The notes: a model not told the origin generated them from the letters alone. A stretch of DNA of 64,000 nucleotides from an uncultured Halieaceae bacterium (GCA_938074045.1 CALJGI010000025.1:124001-188000); one strand, 5' to 3'. Numbered from the stretch's first letter, positions 1 through 8,753 are shown. Numbers and translations are program-made.

Positions 1-814
1 TGGTCCAGCATTTGTAAGTGCAGATAGTTTGCTGCACCTCATGTTGTTCGCCGATTCGCCGCAAAACCCGCGCCTTTTTTACCAGATTCAATTTGAGCAG
101 GTTGGTAGCAAAGCGTCCAAGAACTCGGTGATCAAAGGCTTCCGGTTCACTTACCCTCTCCACAAACAAGTTGTCCGTGTGGATATCCGGTGCGCCGCTT
201 CGCCGTTGCATGGCCCCGAGGAAAATTTTGTTATATAGCGGCTCAAAATCAGATACGTTTGGTCCGGCTAACTGGAGATTGCGTTGTCCCGCTTCGCGCT
301 TGGCAATATCCCAAGCGAGCAGATACCCCCGGGTACCGAAACCCGACCATCGGCCCCGGTTGGGGGTGTTCCCGATTTCAAAGATTTCAACTTGATCGCC
401 GTAGCGGGTAAAAGTATCGCGACAGAAATTCCCCCATCTGTCCTGTGCGGCAGGGTCGTTCAAGATTTGGCGTGCTTCATTTATGGGGGGAAACAGGTCC
501 AGCATCACCTGATAACCTTCAGCCAGTAACCGCTGCAATAGCCTCTCCGCATAGCTATTGATGCTGCAGTAGCTGTAGTCCATGCGGATTTGTCGAATTT
601 TGAGCTCGTCCAGGCGTTCCAGCACGTATTCGTCACAGCGTGGGTCCGCCGAGGTGGCAATATTTACGCCAACAAAATCATCCTTGATGGTGACCGGTCC
701 CGGGCGCAGCAGGTGTGAGCTTCGCCATAGTCCAATATCGATCAGACTGGTTCCCGCATCCAGTATCGCCAGCAGCCATGAAAACGGTCGGCGCTCAGCC
801 TTTGATATAGCCAT
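1..814 (-). CDS. Partial TIM-barrel-like (glycoside hydrolase-like) protein
   Basis: The frame is open from an ATG at 812-814 to the left edge, giving 271 codons of an unfinished protein; an in-frame stop lies a short way upstream of the ATG. The N-terminus has a hydrophobic stretch (PFSWLLAILDAGTSLIDIGL). The body then alternates strand- and helix-like segments: DDFVGVNIATS, IRQIRMDYS, GYQVMLDLFPP, VEIFEIGNTPNRGRWSGF and LQLAGPNVSDFEPL. This pattern, and the EIGNxPNxxRW segment near residue 150, resemble clan GH-A glycoside hydrolases, where an acid residue follows a strand. That is a fold-level impression, not a family assignment. It is transcribed divergently from the F420 operon. The missing C-terminus should hold the second catalytic acid if it is a glycosidase. 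Confidence 0.6.
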   Translation of the reverse strand, partial: MAISKAERRPFSWLLAILDAGTSLIDIGLWRSSHLLRPGPVTIKDDFVGVNIATSADPRCDEYVLERLDELKIRQIRMDYSYCSINSYAERLLQRLLAEGYQVMLDLFPPINEARQILNDPAAQDRWGNFCRDTFTRYGDQVEIFEIGNTPNRGRWSGFGTRGYLLAWDIAKREAGQRNLQLAGPNVSDFEPLYNKIFLGAMQRRSGAPDIHTDNLFVERVSEPEAFDHRVLGRFATNLLKLNLVKKARVLRRIGEQHEVQQTICTYKCWT

Positions 815-1008
815 GCTGCGGCGCCTGTCTGCTGGATTGTGGACGCTCGCCCATGAGTGTTATCTCGCTATCTTTCGCTGTTGTAGTACCGGTGACAATT
901 ACATAAGATGCACCGGCGGTGCGCAAGACCGGATTTGCCCAGTTTTTCGAGTCTACCTTTTGCGCCTTAATGTACACCTTAAGCGGTTTTTCTCCAGAGA
1001 GCGATATT

Positions 1009-1695
1009 ATGAATGATTCTTTGCCAGTATTAGCGATACTGGGTGGTACCGGTGATCTTGGAACCGGATTGGCAAGACGTTGGGCGCAGGCGGGTTATAA
1101 GGTCATTATAGGGTCTCGTGTCCTGGAAAAGGCCGAAATGGCCGTGGCTGATTTGCGGGATGTTATGGCTGAGCGGGGTCTGGGGGAAGTGGCCGTGGCG
1201 GCCGCCGACAACCTCGATGCTGCCAGCCAGGCAGATATTGTGGCCATTACAGTACCCTTTGAGCATCAGGCGGGCACATTGGAACAGGTGCGGGAAGCGC
1301 TGCAGGGCAAGATATTGATCGATGTAACTGTGCCATTGGTTCCGCCCAAGGTAGGCCGTGTGCAACTACCTGAGGGTGGCTCTGCCGGCCAAATTGCGCA
1401 GGACACCCTGGGAGAGGAAGTCCGGGTTGTGTCGGCCTTTCAAAACGTCGCAGCCCATCACTTGCAGGAAGGGCAGGGCATGGATTGTGATGTGTTGGTG
1501 TGTGGTAACGACAAAGCAGCTCGCGCCGAGGTGATCACGCTGGTTGAGGCAGCTGGAATGAGGGGTTTTCACTCCGGTTTGATCAACAACGCTGCGGCCG
1601 CGGAGGCCCTGACCTCTGTTTTAATCACAATCAATAGGCAATATAAGTGTCACGCCGGTATTCGCATTACGGGAATTGATTCCACCGGAGACTAA
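1009..1695 (+). CDS. npdG: F420-dependent NADP reductase (Fno/NpdG)
   Basis: Catalyses reversible hydride transfer between reduced coenzyme F420 and NADP in the cytosol. The 228-residue product opens with a Rossmann dinucleotide loop (AILGGTGDLGTGLARR, about residues 8-23) followed by a strand ending in GSR, the usual contact for the NADP 2'-phosphate. Later segments VTVPLVPP, VVSAFQNVAAHHL and CDVLVCGND match the conserved order of the archaeal and actinobacterial enzymes, and the length is normal. The ATG at 1009 was chosen because an AGAGAG ribosome site lies about 8 bases upstream; the open frame itself continues further 5'. First gene of the F420 operon, ending 4 bases before the preferred cofE start. 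It implies that this cell equilibrates F420H2 with NADPH. Confidence 0.88.
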   Translation: MNDSLPVLAILGGTGDLGTGLARRWAQAGYKVIIGSRVLEKAEMAVADLRDVMAERGLGEVAVAAADNLDAASQADIVAITVPFEHQAGTLEQVREALQGKILIDVTVPLVPPKVGRVQLPEGGSAGQIAQDTLGEEVRVVSAFQNVAAHHLQEGQGMDCDVLVCGNDKAARAEVITLVEAAGMRGFHSGLINNAAAAEALTSVLITINRQYKCHAGIRITGIDSTGD

Positions 1696-1699
1696 TCCC

Positions 1700-2464
1700 G
1701 TGCCAGGGTTATCAATTATTCCCCTGCAGGCGTTTCCGATGGTGGAACCGGGGGACGATCTCGCTAGTTTTATTCATGCCGCGCTGCGCGAGCAGAATGT
1801 GCAGTTGGAAGATGGGGATGTGATTGCCGTCGCCCAGAAAGTCGTCTCCAAGGCCGAGGGGCGATATATCCGGCTAGCCGATATCGATCCCGATCCCGAG
1901 GCACTGAGTCTGGCTGCCGAAGTGGAGAAAGATGCTCGGCTGGTACAGCTCATACTGCGGGAATCAACAGCGGTCGTGCGCAAGCGAACCGGGGTTCTCA
2001 TTGTGCGTCACCGGTTGGGCTATGTGCATGCAAATGCGGGAATTGATCACTCCAATATGAACCAGACCCCGGGGGGGGAGCAGGTGCTTTTGCTACCCGA
2101 GAACCCCGACGCCAGCGCCCGGCATTTGCGCGACGAGCTGGCCAGATATTGCAATGTTTCCTTGCACGTATTGATTAACGATACCACCGGTCGGGCGTGG
2201 CGCTATGGCACCGCGGGTATGGCCATTGGTACGGCCGGATTTTCAGTCATACGGGACCAGGTGGGTGAACGAGACCTGTATGGTAATTCCCTGGAGGCGA
2301 CAATAACTGCAGTGGCCGACGAACTGGCAGCGGCAGCCTCGTTTGTTATGGGGCAGGCCGCTGAAGGGACACCTGTGGTACTTATACGCGGTGCTCGCCT
2401 CGAACGTTCTGAGCACGGTAGCCAGGCCCTTATTCGCCCGCTTGAGCAGGATTTGTTTCGCTGA
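1700..2464 (+). CDS. cofE: Coenzyme F420-0:L-glutamate ligase CofE
   Basis: Adds gamma-linked glutamate residues to F420-0 using GTP and a divalent metal, the last step of F420 synthesis. The 254-residue product is the ligase domain only, with the family features EDGDVIAVAQKVVSKAEGR, a central HANAGIDHSNM segment and INDTTGRAWRYGTAGMAIG followed by RDxYGN. The actinobacterial FbiB protein carries a further C-terminal FMN-binding domain that is absent here. GTG at 1700 is preferred because GGAG at 1687-1690 is well spaced. A TTG at 1676 in the same frame would overlap npdG by 20 bases but has no properly spaced ribosome site. The stop overlaps the cofD start by one base, so the two are probably translationally coupled. 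Confidence 0.92.
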   Translation: MPGLSIIPLQAFPMVEPGDDLASFIHAALREQNVQLEDGDVIAVAQKVVSKAEGRYIRLADIDPDPEALSLAAEVEKDARLVQLILRESTAVVRKRTGVLIVRHRLGYVHANAGIDHSNMNQTPGGEQVLLLPENPDASARHLRDELARYCNVSLHVLINDTTGRAWRYGTAGMAIGTAGFSVIRDQVGERDLYGNSLEATITAVADELAAAASFVMGQAAEGTPVVLIRGARLERSEHGSQALIRPLEQDLFR

Positions 2465-3441
2465 TGATGGACCTGCAGGTGACAGCAAATATAAGGGAAT
2501 CAACCCGCGTTCTGGCGATTTCAGGAGGGGTTGGCGGCGCCAAACTGGCGTTGGGGTTGTCACATCTGCTCGGCCCTGAACAATTGACGATTGTGGCCAA
2601 TACCGCCGACGACTTCGAACATCTTGGCTTGCATATCAGTCCAGATCTGGACACCTTGATGTATACCCTCGCTGGCCTCGATAATCCGGTTCAGGGCTGG
2701 GGGTTGGACGGGGAAAGCTGGACCGTAATGGATGCATTGGAAGCGCTGGGGGGAGAAACCTGGTTTCGGCTCGGAGATCGGGATTTAGCGACGCACTTGT
2801 ATCGCAGCGCGCAACTGCGCGCCGGACGCCGGCTCAGTGAGGTAACCCGCGATCTCTGCAGCACCATGTTAGTAGAGCATCCGATCGTGCCAATGACGGA
2901 TGATGTAGTCGCTACCATGATAGAAACCGGGGGCAGCCTGATATCTTTTCAGGATTATTTTGTGAAACAGTCCTGTGCACCCAGCGTGCAGAGCATCTCT
3001 TTCGTCGGAGCCGAGCGGGCCCAGCCGCATCCTTTGTGGTTTAACCAATTATTTGATTCTGAGCTTGACGCTATCATCGTCTGCCCTTCAAATCCTTTCG
3101 TTTCCGTTGACCCTATTTTATCCTTACCGGGGGTGAGAGACGCGATTCGCGAGACCAGTGCCCGGGTTATCGCGGTGTCACCCATTATCGGTGGACAGGC
3201 GGTTAAAGGTCCTGCAGCTCTTATGCTCAAGCAGCTTGGCCACGATGTCAGTGCCTGGGGTGTTGGCGAATACTACCGGGAATGGGTAGACACATTGGTG
3301 ATTGACCAGCTTGACGCTACACTATCCGCCAGAATCGAAGATCTCGGACTTAAAGTGGAAGTGCTTCCAACAATGATGAACACCCTGGAGGAAAGAGTGT
3401 GCCTGGCAGCGGCTGTTCTTGAGATGGTAAAACGTCCATGA
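2464..3441 (+). CDS. cofD: 2-phospho-L-lactate transferase CofD (F420-0 synthase)
   Basis: Transfers the phospho-three-carbon unit from the GDP-activated intermediate onto the deazaflavin Fo, making F420-0 or its dehydro form. The 325-residue length is normal. The family hallmarks are visible: GGVGGAKLALGL at about residues 20-31, NTADDFEHLGLHISPDLDTLMY-type segment at about 46-67, and later CPSNPFVSVDPIL and SPIIGGQAVKGPA. Its ATG overlaps the cofE stop, and its own stop overlaps the cofC ATG, so cofE-cofD-cofC form a continuous coupled unit. The sequence does not tell whether the donor carries lactate, pyruvate (from PEP) or glycerate. Confidence 0.95.
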   Translation: MMDLQVTANIRESTRVLAISGGVGGAKLALGLSHLLGPEQLTIVANTADDFEHLGLHISPDLDTLMYTLAGLDNPVQGWGLDGESWTVMDALEALGGETWFRLGDRDLATHLYRSAQLRAGRRLSEVTRDLCSTMLVEHPIVPMTDDVVATMIETGGSLISFQDYFVKQSCAPSVQSISFVGAERAQPHPLWFNQLFDSELDAIIVCPSNPFVSVDPILSLPGVRDAIRETSARVIAVSPIIGGQAVKGPAALMLKQLGHDVSAWGVGEYYREWVDTLVIDQLDATLSARIEDLGLKVEVLPTMMNTLEERVCLAAAVLEMVKRP

Positions 3442-4151
3442 CCCGGATTATTCTCCCCTGCAAAGATTTTGTCCGGGCGAAGACACGTTTGGCCGGTGTA
3501 CTCGCCGCGCATGAGCGCCGGAGCCTTATGCAAGCTATGGTGGAAGATGTGCTCACGGTGATTGCAGGGCATCCGGGCATTTCAGAAGTGGTTCTGGTTT
3601 CGGATGATCCTGCTGCTGCCTTGTTGGCAGAGAAGTATTGTGTGCGCCACCTGGATGAAAGCAAATTCGCCTGTCGCGGATTAAATGGGGTTGTTGAGGC
3701 AACCCGCGCTGAGCTAAAAAGGGAGGGGCCAGGCAGATTGCTGGTGTTGCACGGCGACGTGCCGGCCATCACTGCAGACGAAATCAATATGGTTATCGCA
3801 ATACGCCCGGGGTCCTATGCCGACGTTGTCATGGTTCCCGACAGAAATCGGTTGGGAACCAATGGCTTGTTGCTGGATGCCTCCAGGACTTTTAGTTTTT
3901 GTTACGGCGAGAACAGCTTCGACCTACATCGGAAACAAGCTCCCGCCGCCTGCATACTCGAGTTGCCCGGACTCAGTCTTGACGTGGATTGTCCGATGGA
4001 TTTACTCGATCTCATGTCCTACCTTCAAAAAATCCCACAACTGGCGCCTCACAGCCGCCAACTGCTGATGGGAACTTCTCTGGGGTCCAGATTACAGGCA
4101 GTCCTGGCCTCGCAGTTTGAACAGGATATTGCCGGCAGGGGTGAGTATTGA
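3438..4151 (+). CDS. cofC: Phospholactate/PEP/phosphoglycerate guanylyltransferase CofC (FbiD)
   Basis: Activates the three-carbon phosphoacid with GTP to make the donor used by CofD. The 237-residue product has the nucleotidyltransferase layout: ILPCKDFVRAKTRLAGVL at about residues 5-22, VLHGDVPAI near residue 113 in place of the usual DxP metal motif, DRNRLGTNGLL near 137 and DVDCPMDL near 183. Paralogues differ in substrate: 2-phospholactate in archaea, PEP in mycobacteria, 3-phosphoglycerate in a Paraburkholderia. I cannot assign the substrate from sequence alone. It overlaps cofD by 4 bases (ATGA) and shares one base with the fbiC start. Confidence 0.88.
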   Translation: MTRIILPCKDFVRAKTRLAGVLAAHERRSLMQAMVEDVLTVIAGHPGISEVVLVSDDPAAALLAEKYCVRHLDESKFACRGLNGVVEATRAELKREGPGRLLVLHGDVPAITADEINMVIAIRPGSYADVVMVPDRNRLGTNGLLLDASRTFSFCYGENSFDLHRKQAPAACILELPGLSLDVDCPMDLLDLMSYLQKIPQLAPHSRQLLMGTSLGSRLQAVLASQFEQDIAGRGEY

Positions 4152-6658
4152 TGGACGCAATTCGGGTGGGGACCGGGGTTGATATCAATTCATTGGACGG
4201 AGGCATGCTGCCGACTGAATCCGAGTCGAGAAGACTGGCCCTGGTCACCAATATGGCGGACCTTATAAGCCATGCCGCTAAGCTCAGGGATGACTATCAC
4301 GGCAATAGCGTCACATACTCTCCCAAAGTGTTCCTGCCACTCACTCACTTGTGCCGAGATGTGTGTCATTACTGTACATTTGCCACCACGCCCCGAAATA
4401 TTGAAGTTGCCTATATGCCTCTGGACAGGGTTCTGGATGACTGTCGTACCGGAGCGACAATGGGCTGCAGGGAGGCCCTGCTGACTCTCGGTGAAAAACC
4501 TGAATTGCGCTATCGTGCAGCTAGAGAAGCACTGGCAGAAATGGGCTATGCAACAACCCTGGAGTATGTGGCACATGTGGCCGGGGAGATCCTTGAGAAA
4601 ACCGGTATGCTCCCTCACATTAACGCCGGGTGCATGACGTTTGATGAAATAGCTATGCTGCGACCCGTGTCCGCTTCGATGGGGATAATGCTGGAGTCGG
4701 TATCTACCAGACTGTGTGAAAAAGGCATGCCACACTACGGATCCCCTGATAAAAACCCAGCGGTAAGGCTTGCCACCATCGATCGTGCCGGCGCTGCAGG
4801 CGTGCCATTTACCACCGGAATTCTGATTGGTATTGGGGAAACTCGGCTGGAACGAATTGAATCCCTGCTTGCGATCCGGGAGTTGCATCAACGCCATGGG
4901 CATATCCAGGAAATAATTATCCAGAATTTCCGGGCGAAACCTGGAACCCGGATGGCATCTGCGCCGGAACCTGATCTGGAGGATTTACTCTGGACAATCG
5001 CCGTGGCCAGAATCATCTTTGGCGGAGCTATGAATATTCAAGCCCCACCCAATTTGAGTCCGGGTGTACTAACTAAACTCGTGGCGGCTGGTATCAACGA
5101 TTGGGGTGGCGTGTCTCCTCTAACGCCTGACTACGTCAACCCTGAGGCGCCCTGGCCTGAAGTTGAGAAACTGGCGGCTGAAACTGCTGATGCTGGCAAG
5201 CACCTGCAGCCGCGGCTCACAATTTATCCAGAATATGCGCTTGCGCCGGACCAGTGGTTGGATGCACAGCTGCGTACCCCGGTTCTGCGCAGTATTGACG
5301 CCATGGGGTATGCCCGCAGCGACAAATGGTCTCCCGGTGAAGATAGCAAGCCGCCGCAATCGGAGATGTCAGGCATTCGTCGCTCCCAACTCGGCTTGGT
5401 TGTTGGCGCTGATTTGTGTGAGATTGTCAGGCGTGCAGAGACCGGAGAGACCTTGTCAGAGAGTGATCTGGTCCGCCTGTTCAGCGTGCGAGGTGATGAA
5501 TTCAGCTACGTCTGCGGCATTGCAGACCGTATGCGGGCCGAACGCTGCGGGGACGTAGTCAGATATGTGGTCAATCGAAATATCAACTACACCAATATCT
5601 GCTATTTTAAATGCCAGTTTTGTGCCTTTTCCAAAGGCAAGCTCAGCGAGAATTTGCGGGGACGTCCCTATGACCTTGACCACGAGGAGATAGGACGACG
5701 CTGTGAAGAAGCCTGGGAACGCGGAGCCACCGAGGTCTGTATGCAGGGTGGTATTCATCCAGGTTACACAGGAACTACATACCTGGATATTCTGGGCACC
5801 GTGAAATCAAGCACACCAGACATGCATGTGCACGCTTTCTCTCCACTGGAGGTTTGGCAGGGTGCTGCGACGCTTGATTTATCGCTGTCCCGGTATCTGG
5901 AGCAGTTACGCGATGCAGGTCTGGGTTCACTACCGGGGACCGCGGCGGAAATTCTGGACGACGAAGTGCGGGCCCATCTGTGCCCTGACAAGATCAATAC
6001 CAGGCAGTGGCTGGAAGTGGTGGAAGCCGCACACGCTGTTGGACTGCGGACAACAGCGACGATTATGTATGGGCATATTGAAACGCCCTTGCACTGGGCG
6101 CGGCATTTGCTGCGTATCCGCGCCGTTCAGGAGCGGACCGGTGGCTTCACCGAGTTTGTGCCATTACCTTTTGTGCACATGGAAGCACCGATGTACCTCA
6201 AGGGCAGGGCGCGGCAGGGTCCGACGTTCCGCGAGTCTGTTTTAATGCATGCTATTGCGCGTATTGCGTTGTATGGTCAGATAGACAATATCCAGACCTC
6301 ATGGGTGAAAATGGGTGAGGAGGGTGTTGCTGCCTGTCTGGCTGCTGGAGCGAATGATCTGGGCGGAAGTCTTATGAACGAGACCATAACCCGTTCCGCC
6401 GGCGCAACCCACGGACAGGAATGGTCGCCACACATGATGCGGCAGATCATTGAGCGTCTGGGTCGTCAGCCACAACAGCGTAGTACCTTGTATGGACAGG
6501 TTTCGGGCGAGCGGATTGCGGCTGGGGAGGCGGCTGAGGAACTGATTGCCCCGATCAATACCCCAGCACAACGCTATGAGCATGCGGGTAGCAAGCCACG
6601 CTTGCTGCGTAACAAGCTTGCGCCGGCGGACTCCGTGCTCATAGCCAGCGTCGATTGA
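4151..6658 (+). CDS. fbiC: Fused Fo synthase FbiC (CofG-CofH)
   Basis: Builds the 7,8-didemethyl-8-hydroxy-5-deazariboflavin chromophore (Fo) from tyrosine and a ribityl-diaminouracil by two radical SAM reactions. At 835 residues it is the full-length fusion. The N-terminal half is CofG-like with an iron-sulfur motif at Cys68, Cys72 and Cys75 (CRDVCHYC). The C-terminal half is CofH-like with Cys484, Cys488 and Cys491 (CYFKCQFC) after NINYTN. Both halves keep their conserved ends (WGGVSPLTPDYVNPE in the first, NDLGGSLMNETITRSAG in the second). The ATG at 4151 overlaps the cofC stop by one base; an in-frame TTG precedes it. Fusion is usual in actinobacteria, whereas archaea and cyanobacteria generally encode two proteins. 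Confidence 0.95.
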   Translation: MDAIRVGTGVDINSLDGGMLPTESESRRLALVTNMADLISHAAKLRDDYHGNSVTYSPKVFLPLTHLCRDVCHYCTFATTPRNIEVAYMPLDRVLDDCRTGATMGCREALLTLGEKPELRYRAAREALAEMGYATTLEYVAHVAGEILEKTGMLPHINAGCMTFDEIAMLRPVSASMGIMLESVSTRLCEKGMPHYGSPDKNPAVRLATIDRAGAAGVPFTTGILIGIGETRLERIESLLAIRELHQRHGHIQEIIIQNFRAKPGTRMASAPEPDLEDLLWTIAVARIIFGGAMNIQAPPNLSPGVLTKLVAAGINDWGGVSPLTPDYVNPEAPWPEVEKLAAETADAGKHLQPRLTIYPEYALAPDQWLDAQLRTPVLRSIDAMGYARSDKWSPGEDSKPPQSEMSGIRRSQLGLVVGADLCEIVRRAETGETLSESDLVRLFSVRGDEFSYVCGIADRMRAERCGDVVRYVVNRNINYTNICYFKCQFCAFSKGKLSENLRGRPYDLDHEEIGRRCEEAWERGATEVCMQGGIHPGYTGTTYLDILGTVKSSTPDMHVHAFSPLEVWQGAATLDLSLSRYLEQLRDAGLGSLPGTAAEILDDEVRAHLCPDKINTRQWLEVVEAAHAVGLRTTATIMYGHIETPLHWARHLLRIRAVQERTGGFTEFVPLPFVHMEAPMYLKGRARQGPTFRESVLMHAIARIALYGQIDNIQTSWVKMGEEGVAACLAAGANDLGGSLMNETITRSAGATHGQEWSPHMMRQIIERLGRQPQQRSTLYGQVSGERIAAGEAAEELIAPINTPAQRYEHAGSKPRLLRNKLAPADSVLIASVD

Positions 6659-6672
6659 AACGGTTAGTTTGA

Positions 6673-7371
6673 ATGACGATGAGCAGTAGCCGTGTGACAT
6701 TTGAACCCGGCTGGAAAGCTGCTCTCGAGGATGAATTCGAGAAACCCTATATGTTGCAGCTCCGAGAGTGGCTGCGTGCCCAGAAATCCGTGGGCAAGGT
6801 CATCTACCCTCATAGTAGCCACTGGTTCAATGCTTTTGCTCATACGCCTCTGGAACAGGTTCGAGTGGTCATTCTGGGACAAGATCCTTATCACGGCCCG
6901 GGACAGGCTCACGGCTTGAGTTTTTCAGTCCCCGCTGGCGTAGCGCGACCTCCATCACTGGTCAATATGTACAAGGAAATTGAAAGAGACCTGGGTATTT
7001 CCATGCCTGATCATGGCAACCTGACGGGTTGGGCGGAGCAGGGTGTGCTATTGCTCAACAGTGTGCTCACGGTTGAGCATGCCCTGGCGGCGTCTCATCG
7101 AGGTCGTGGGTGGGAGGAGTTTACGGATCTGGTTGTTTCAGCGGTCAACCAGCAACGTGATGGTGTGGTCTTTCTATTGTGGGGTGCGTATGCACAGCGC
7201 AAGGGAGCTGTTATCGATGTTACCCGCCATTTGGTGCTGAGTGCGCCGCACCCCAGCCCACTGAGTGCTCACCGTGGTTTCAACGGTTGTGGGCATTTCA
7301 GTGCCGTGAATCGATACCTGGAAGAGCGGGGTGATCAGCCGATTGACTGGGCAGACCTACCCGTCGGGTAG
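6673..7371 (+). CDS. ung: Uracil-DNA glycosylase (family 1)
   Basis: Removes uracil from DNA to start base excision repair. The 232-residue protein has the catalytic water-activating motif GQDPYHGP with Asp71, and the leucine-loop motif [11 protein letters not shown] with His193. Both match the Escherichia coli enzyme, as does overall length. A second ATG two codons in (6679) is an alternative start. It lies 14 bases after fbiC on the same strand, so it could be co-transcribed with the F420 operon. Its 3' end overlaps the convergent ygfZ by 15 bases. Confidence 0.96.
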   Translation: MTMSSSRVTFEPGWKAALEDEFEKPYMLQLREWLRAQKSVGKVIYPHSSHWFNAFAHTPLEQVRVVILGQDPYHGPGQAHGLSFSVPAGVARPPSLVNMYKEIERDLGISMPDHGNLTGWAEQGVLLLNSVLTVEHALAASHRGRGWEEFTDLVVSAVNQQRDGVVFLLWGAYAQRKGAVIDVTRHLVLSAPHPSPLSAHRGFNGCGHFSAVNRYLEERGDQPIDWADLPVG

Positions 7372-8310
7372 AGTGTATGGCGGATCGCTGATGGCCAATT
7401 CGGGTCCGGTAGGGCTACCCAAATGCAGTGCTGTGGCGCCGACGAGCTTGCGGGTCAGCACAGCAAGCGCGGCTACAGGCCCGTCAGGGGGATTGCAGGC
7501 ATTGACAATATTTCCAACAGACTGAGAGGATTCTGCGCTGTAAATTGCTTCCCCACTCAGATCCCTTGCACCCTGATATCCGGGAATCTCAACGGGAAAT
7601 GCACGCCGCTTTGCGGTGCCTCGATAGTGGAGGCGGGCCACGACTTCCTGCCCCGTGTAGCATCCCTTGGTGAAACTGACATGACCGGTTAGATCAAAGT
7701 TGAGCATTTGCGGAATAAACTGGTCTACTATCGCTGCTTCAATATGTGCGAGACCAGCCTTTATTGATGAGTGCTTCCACACTTCCTCCGAGCCCACATT
7801 CGAGCTCTGGATCGCCTGTAACAATGCAGAATTCTCGGTATCTCTGATCCAGCACTCGAACCGAGACCCCTCTTCGTTCATTTGCACAATGGTGTCGCCA
7901 CAGTTGTGGCTGACTGATAAATAACCCGGATTTGTTTCATCAGTCGTCAATTGGAGGACCTCTTTACTGCCCGGTCCCCATACACCGTAAACCGCGGGTG
8001 TATCTGCGTCCTGATCCAGTTCGGCGCGGGAAAAAACAATGTATTTACCCAGTGCTGAGGCAGTGGCTGCGAGTATGTCGCGGCTCAGTCGCAGGTAAAT
8101 ATCTTCAGTGCCGTCTGCAACCAGAAGAAAACTGGAATATAGTCTTCCCTGGGGGTTACACAAGCCGCCATGTATAGCTCTCTCCGCAGTCAGTGTTTCC
8201 AGATCACAGGTGGCCTGACCTTGTAGAAAAGCCCGTGCTTCGGGGCCACGAATAGCCAGAATTGTCTGTTGAGCGATGGGGCTGTATGCGGTATTTGCGG
8301 CATTGGGCAC
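7357..8310 (-). CDS. ygfZ: YgfZ folate-binding iron-sulfur repair protein
   Basis: YgfZ is a tetrahydrofolate-binding protein that supports assembly or repair of certain iron-sulfur enzymes, related in fold to the glycine cleavage T protein. The 317-residue product carries the diagnostic motif [17 protein letters not shown] with the conserved cysteine at residue 217. It stands divergently from sdhE-ygfX with a 191-base gap, an arrangement also found in enterobacteria. The reverse strand places its last 15 bases inside the end of ung. Confidence 0.93.
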   Translation of the reverse strand: MPNAANTAYSPIAQQTILAIRGPEARAFLQGQATCDLETLTAERAIHGGLCNPQGRLYSSFLLVADGTEDIYLRLSRDILAATASALGKYIVFSRAELDQDADTPAVYGVWGPGSKEVLQLTTDETNPGYLSVSHNCGDTIVQMNEEGSRFECWIRDTENSALLQAIQSSNVGSEEVWKHSSIKAGLAHIEAAIVDQFIPQMLNFDLTGHVSFTKGCYTGQEVVARLHYRGTAKRRAFPVEIPGYQGARDLSGEAIYSAESSQSVGNIVNACNPPDGPVAALAVLTRKLVGATALHLGSPTGPELAISDPPYTLPDG

Positions 8311-8405
8311 TGGATAAAAGCCTCACTGATCAAGTCAAAAAGTGTTTTTGCGGGGCGATCGTACCATGCTCGATCCCGCCTTCCTATTGCGGCGTCCAAT
8401 CGTCA

Positions 8406-8434
8406 TTGGCGACTTCTTACATGCACAGTATACT
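8406..8434 (+). promoter_or_regulatory. Sigma-70 promoter for sdhE-ygfX
   Basis: TTGGCG at 8406-8411 and TATACT at 8429-8434 are separated by 17 bases. They sit in the divergent ygfZ/sdhE gap, about 68 bases before the sdhE start codon. Match to consensus is good in both boxes; function is inferred. Confidence 0.55.
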
Positions 8435-8501
8435 GCTTGTAACTGCTCGGTCGCACGGGGTGACAGACAGGACTACGTCAGACTACGAGGGGAGCCCCGC
8501 A

Positions 8502-8753
8502 ATGAATGAAGATGCGGCCTACAAGCGCCTATGTTGGCACAGCCGACGCGGTATGCTGGAGCTTGATTTAATGCTCGGACCTTTTGTCCGCGACTGCTAT
8601 CCGGGTCTGGACGCTGAAGATCAGAGTGCCTACCAGCGCCTGCTTGAGTGCGAGGATCAAGATTTGTTTCGCTGGCTGGTTGGCGCGGAACAGGTGCAGA
8701 ACAGGGAGTTCGCAGAAATTGTTGACCACATTATCCGCTTTGCCAGAACTTGA
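8502..8753 (+). CDS. sdhE: Succinate dehydrogenase FAD assembly factor SdhE (YgfY)
   Basis: A small cytosolic protein that promotes covalent attachment of FAD to the succinate dehydrogenase flavoprotein. At 83 residues it has family length. It carries the conserved RRGMLELDLML segment (the RGxxE motif) at about residues 15-25, a following FxxxxY turn and an acidic LLECEDQDLFRWL segment. The ATG at 8502 follows a strong GAGGGGAG ribosome site; the open frame continues further upstream without support. Its 3' end overlaps the next gene, ygfX, as in many gammaproteobacteria. Confidence 0.93.
   Translation: MNEDAAYKRLCWHSRRGMLELDLMLGPFVRDCYPGLDAEDQSAYQRLLECEDQDLFRWLVGAEQVQNREFAEIVDHIIRFART

Noticed and set aside
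1-814. Several plus-strand open frames at the left end
   Set aside because: The minus strand holds one continuous 271-codon frame with protein-like pattern; the plus frames overlap one another and lack ribosome sites.
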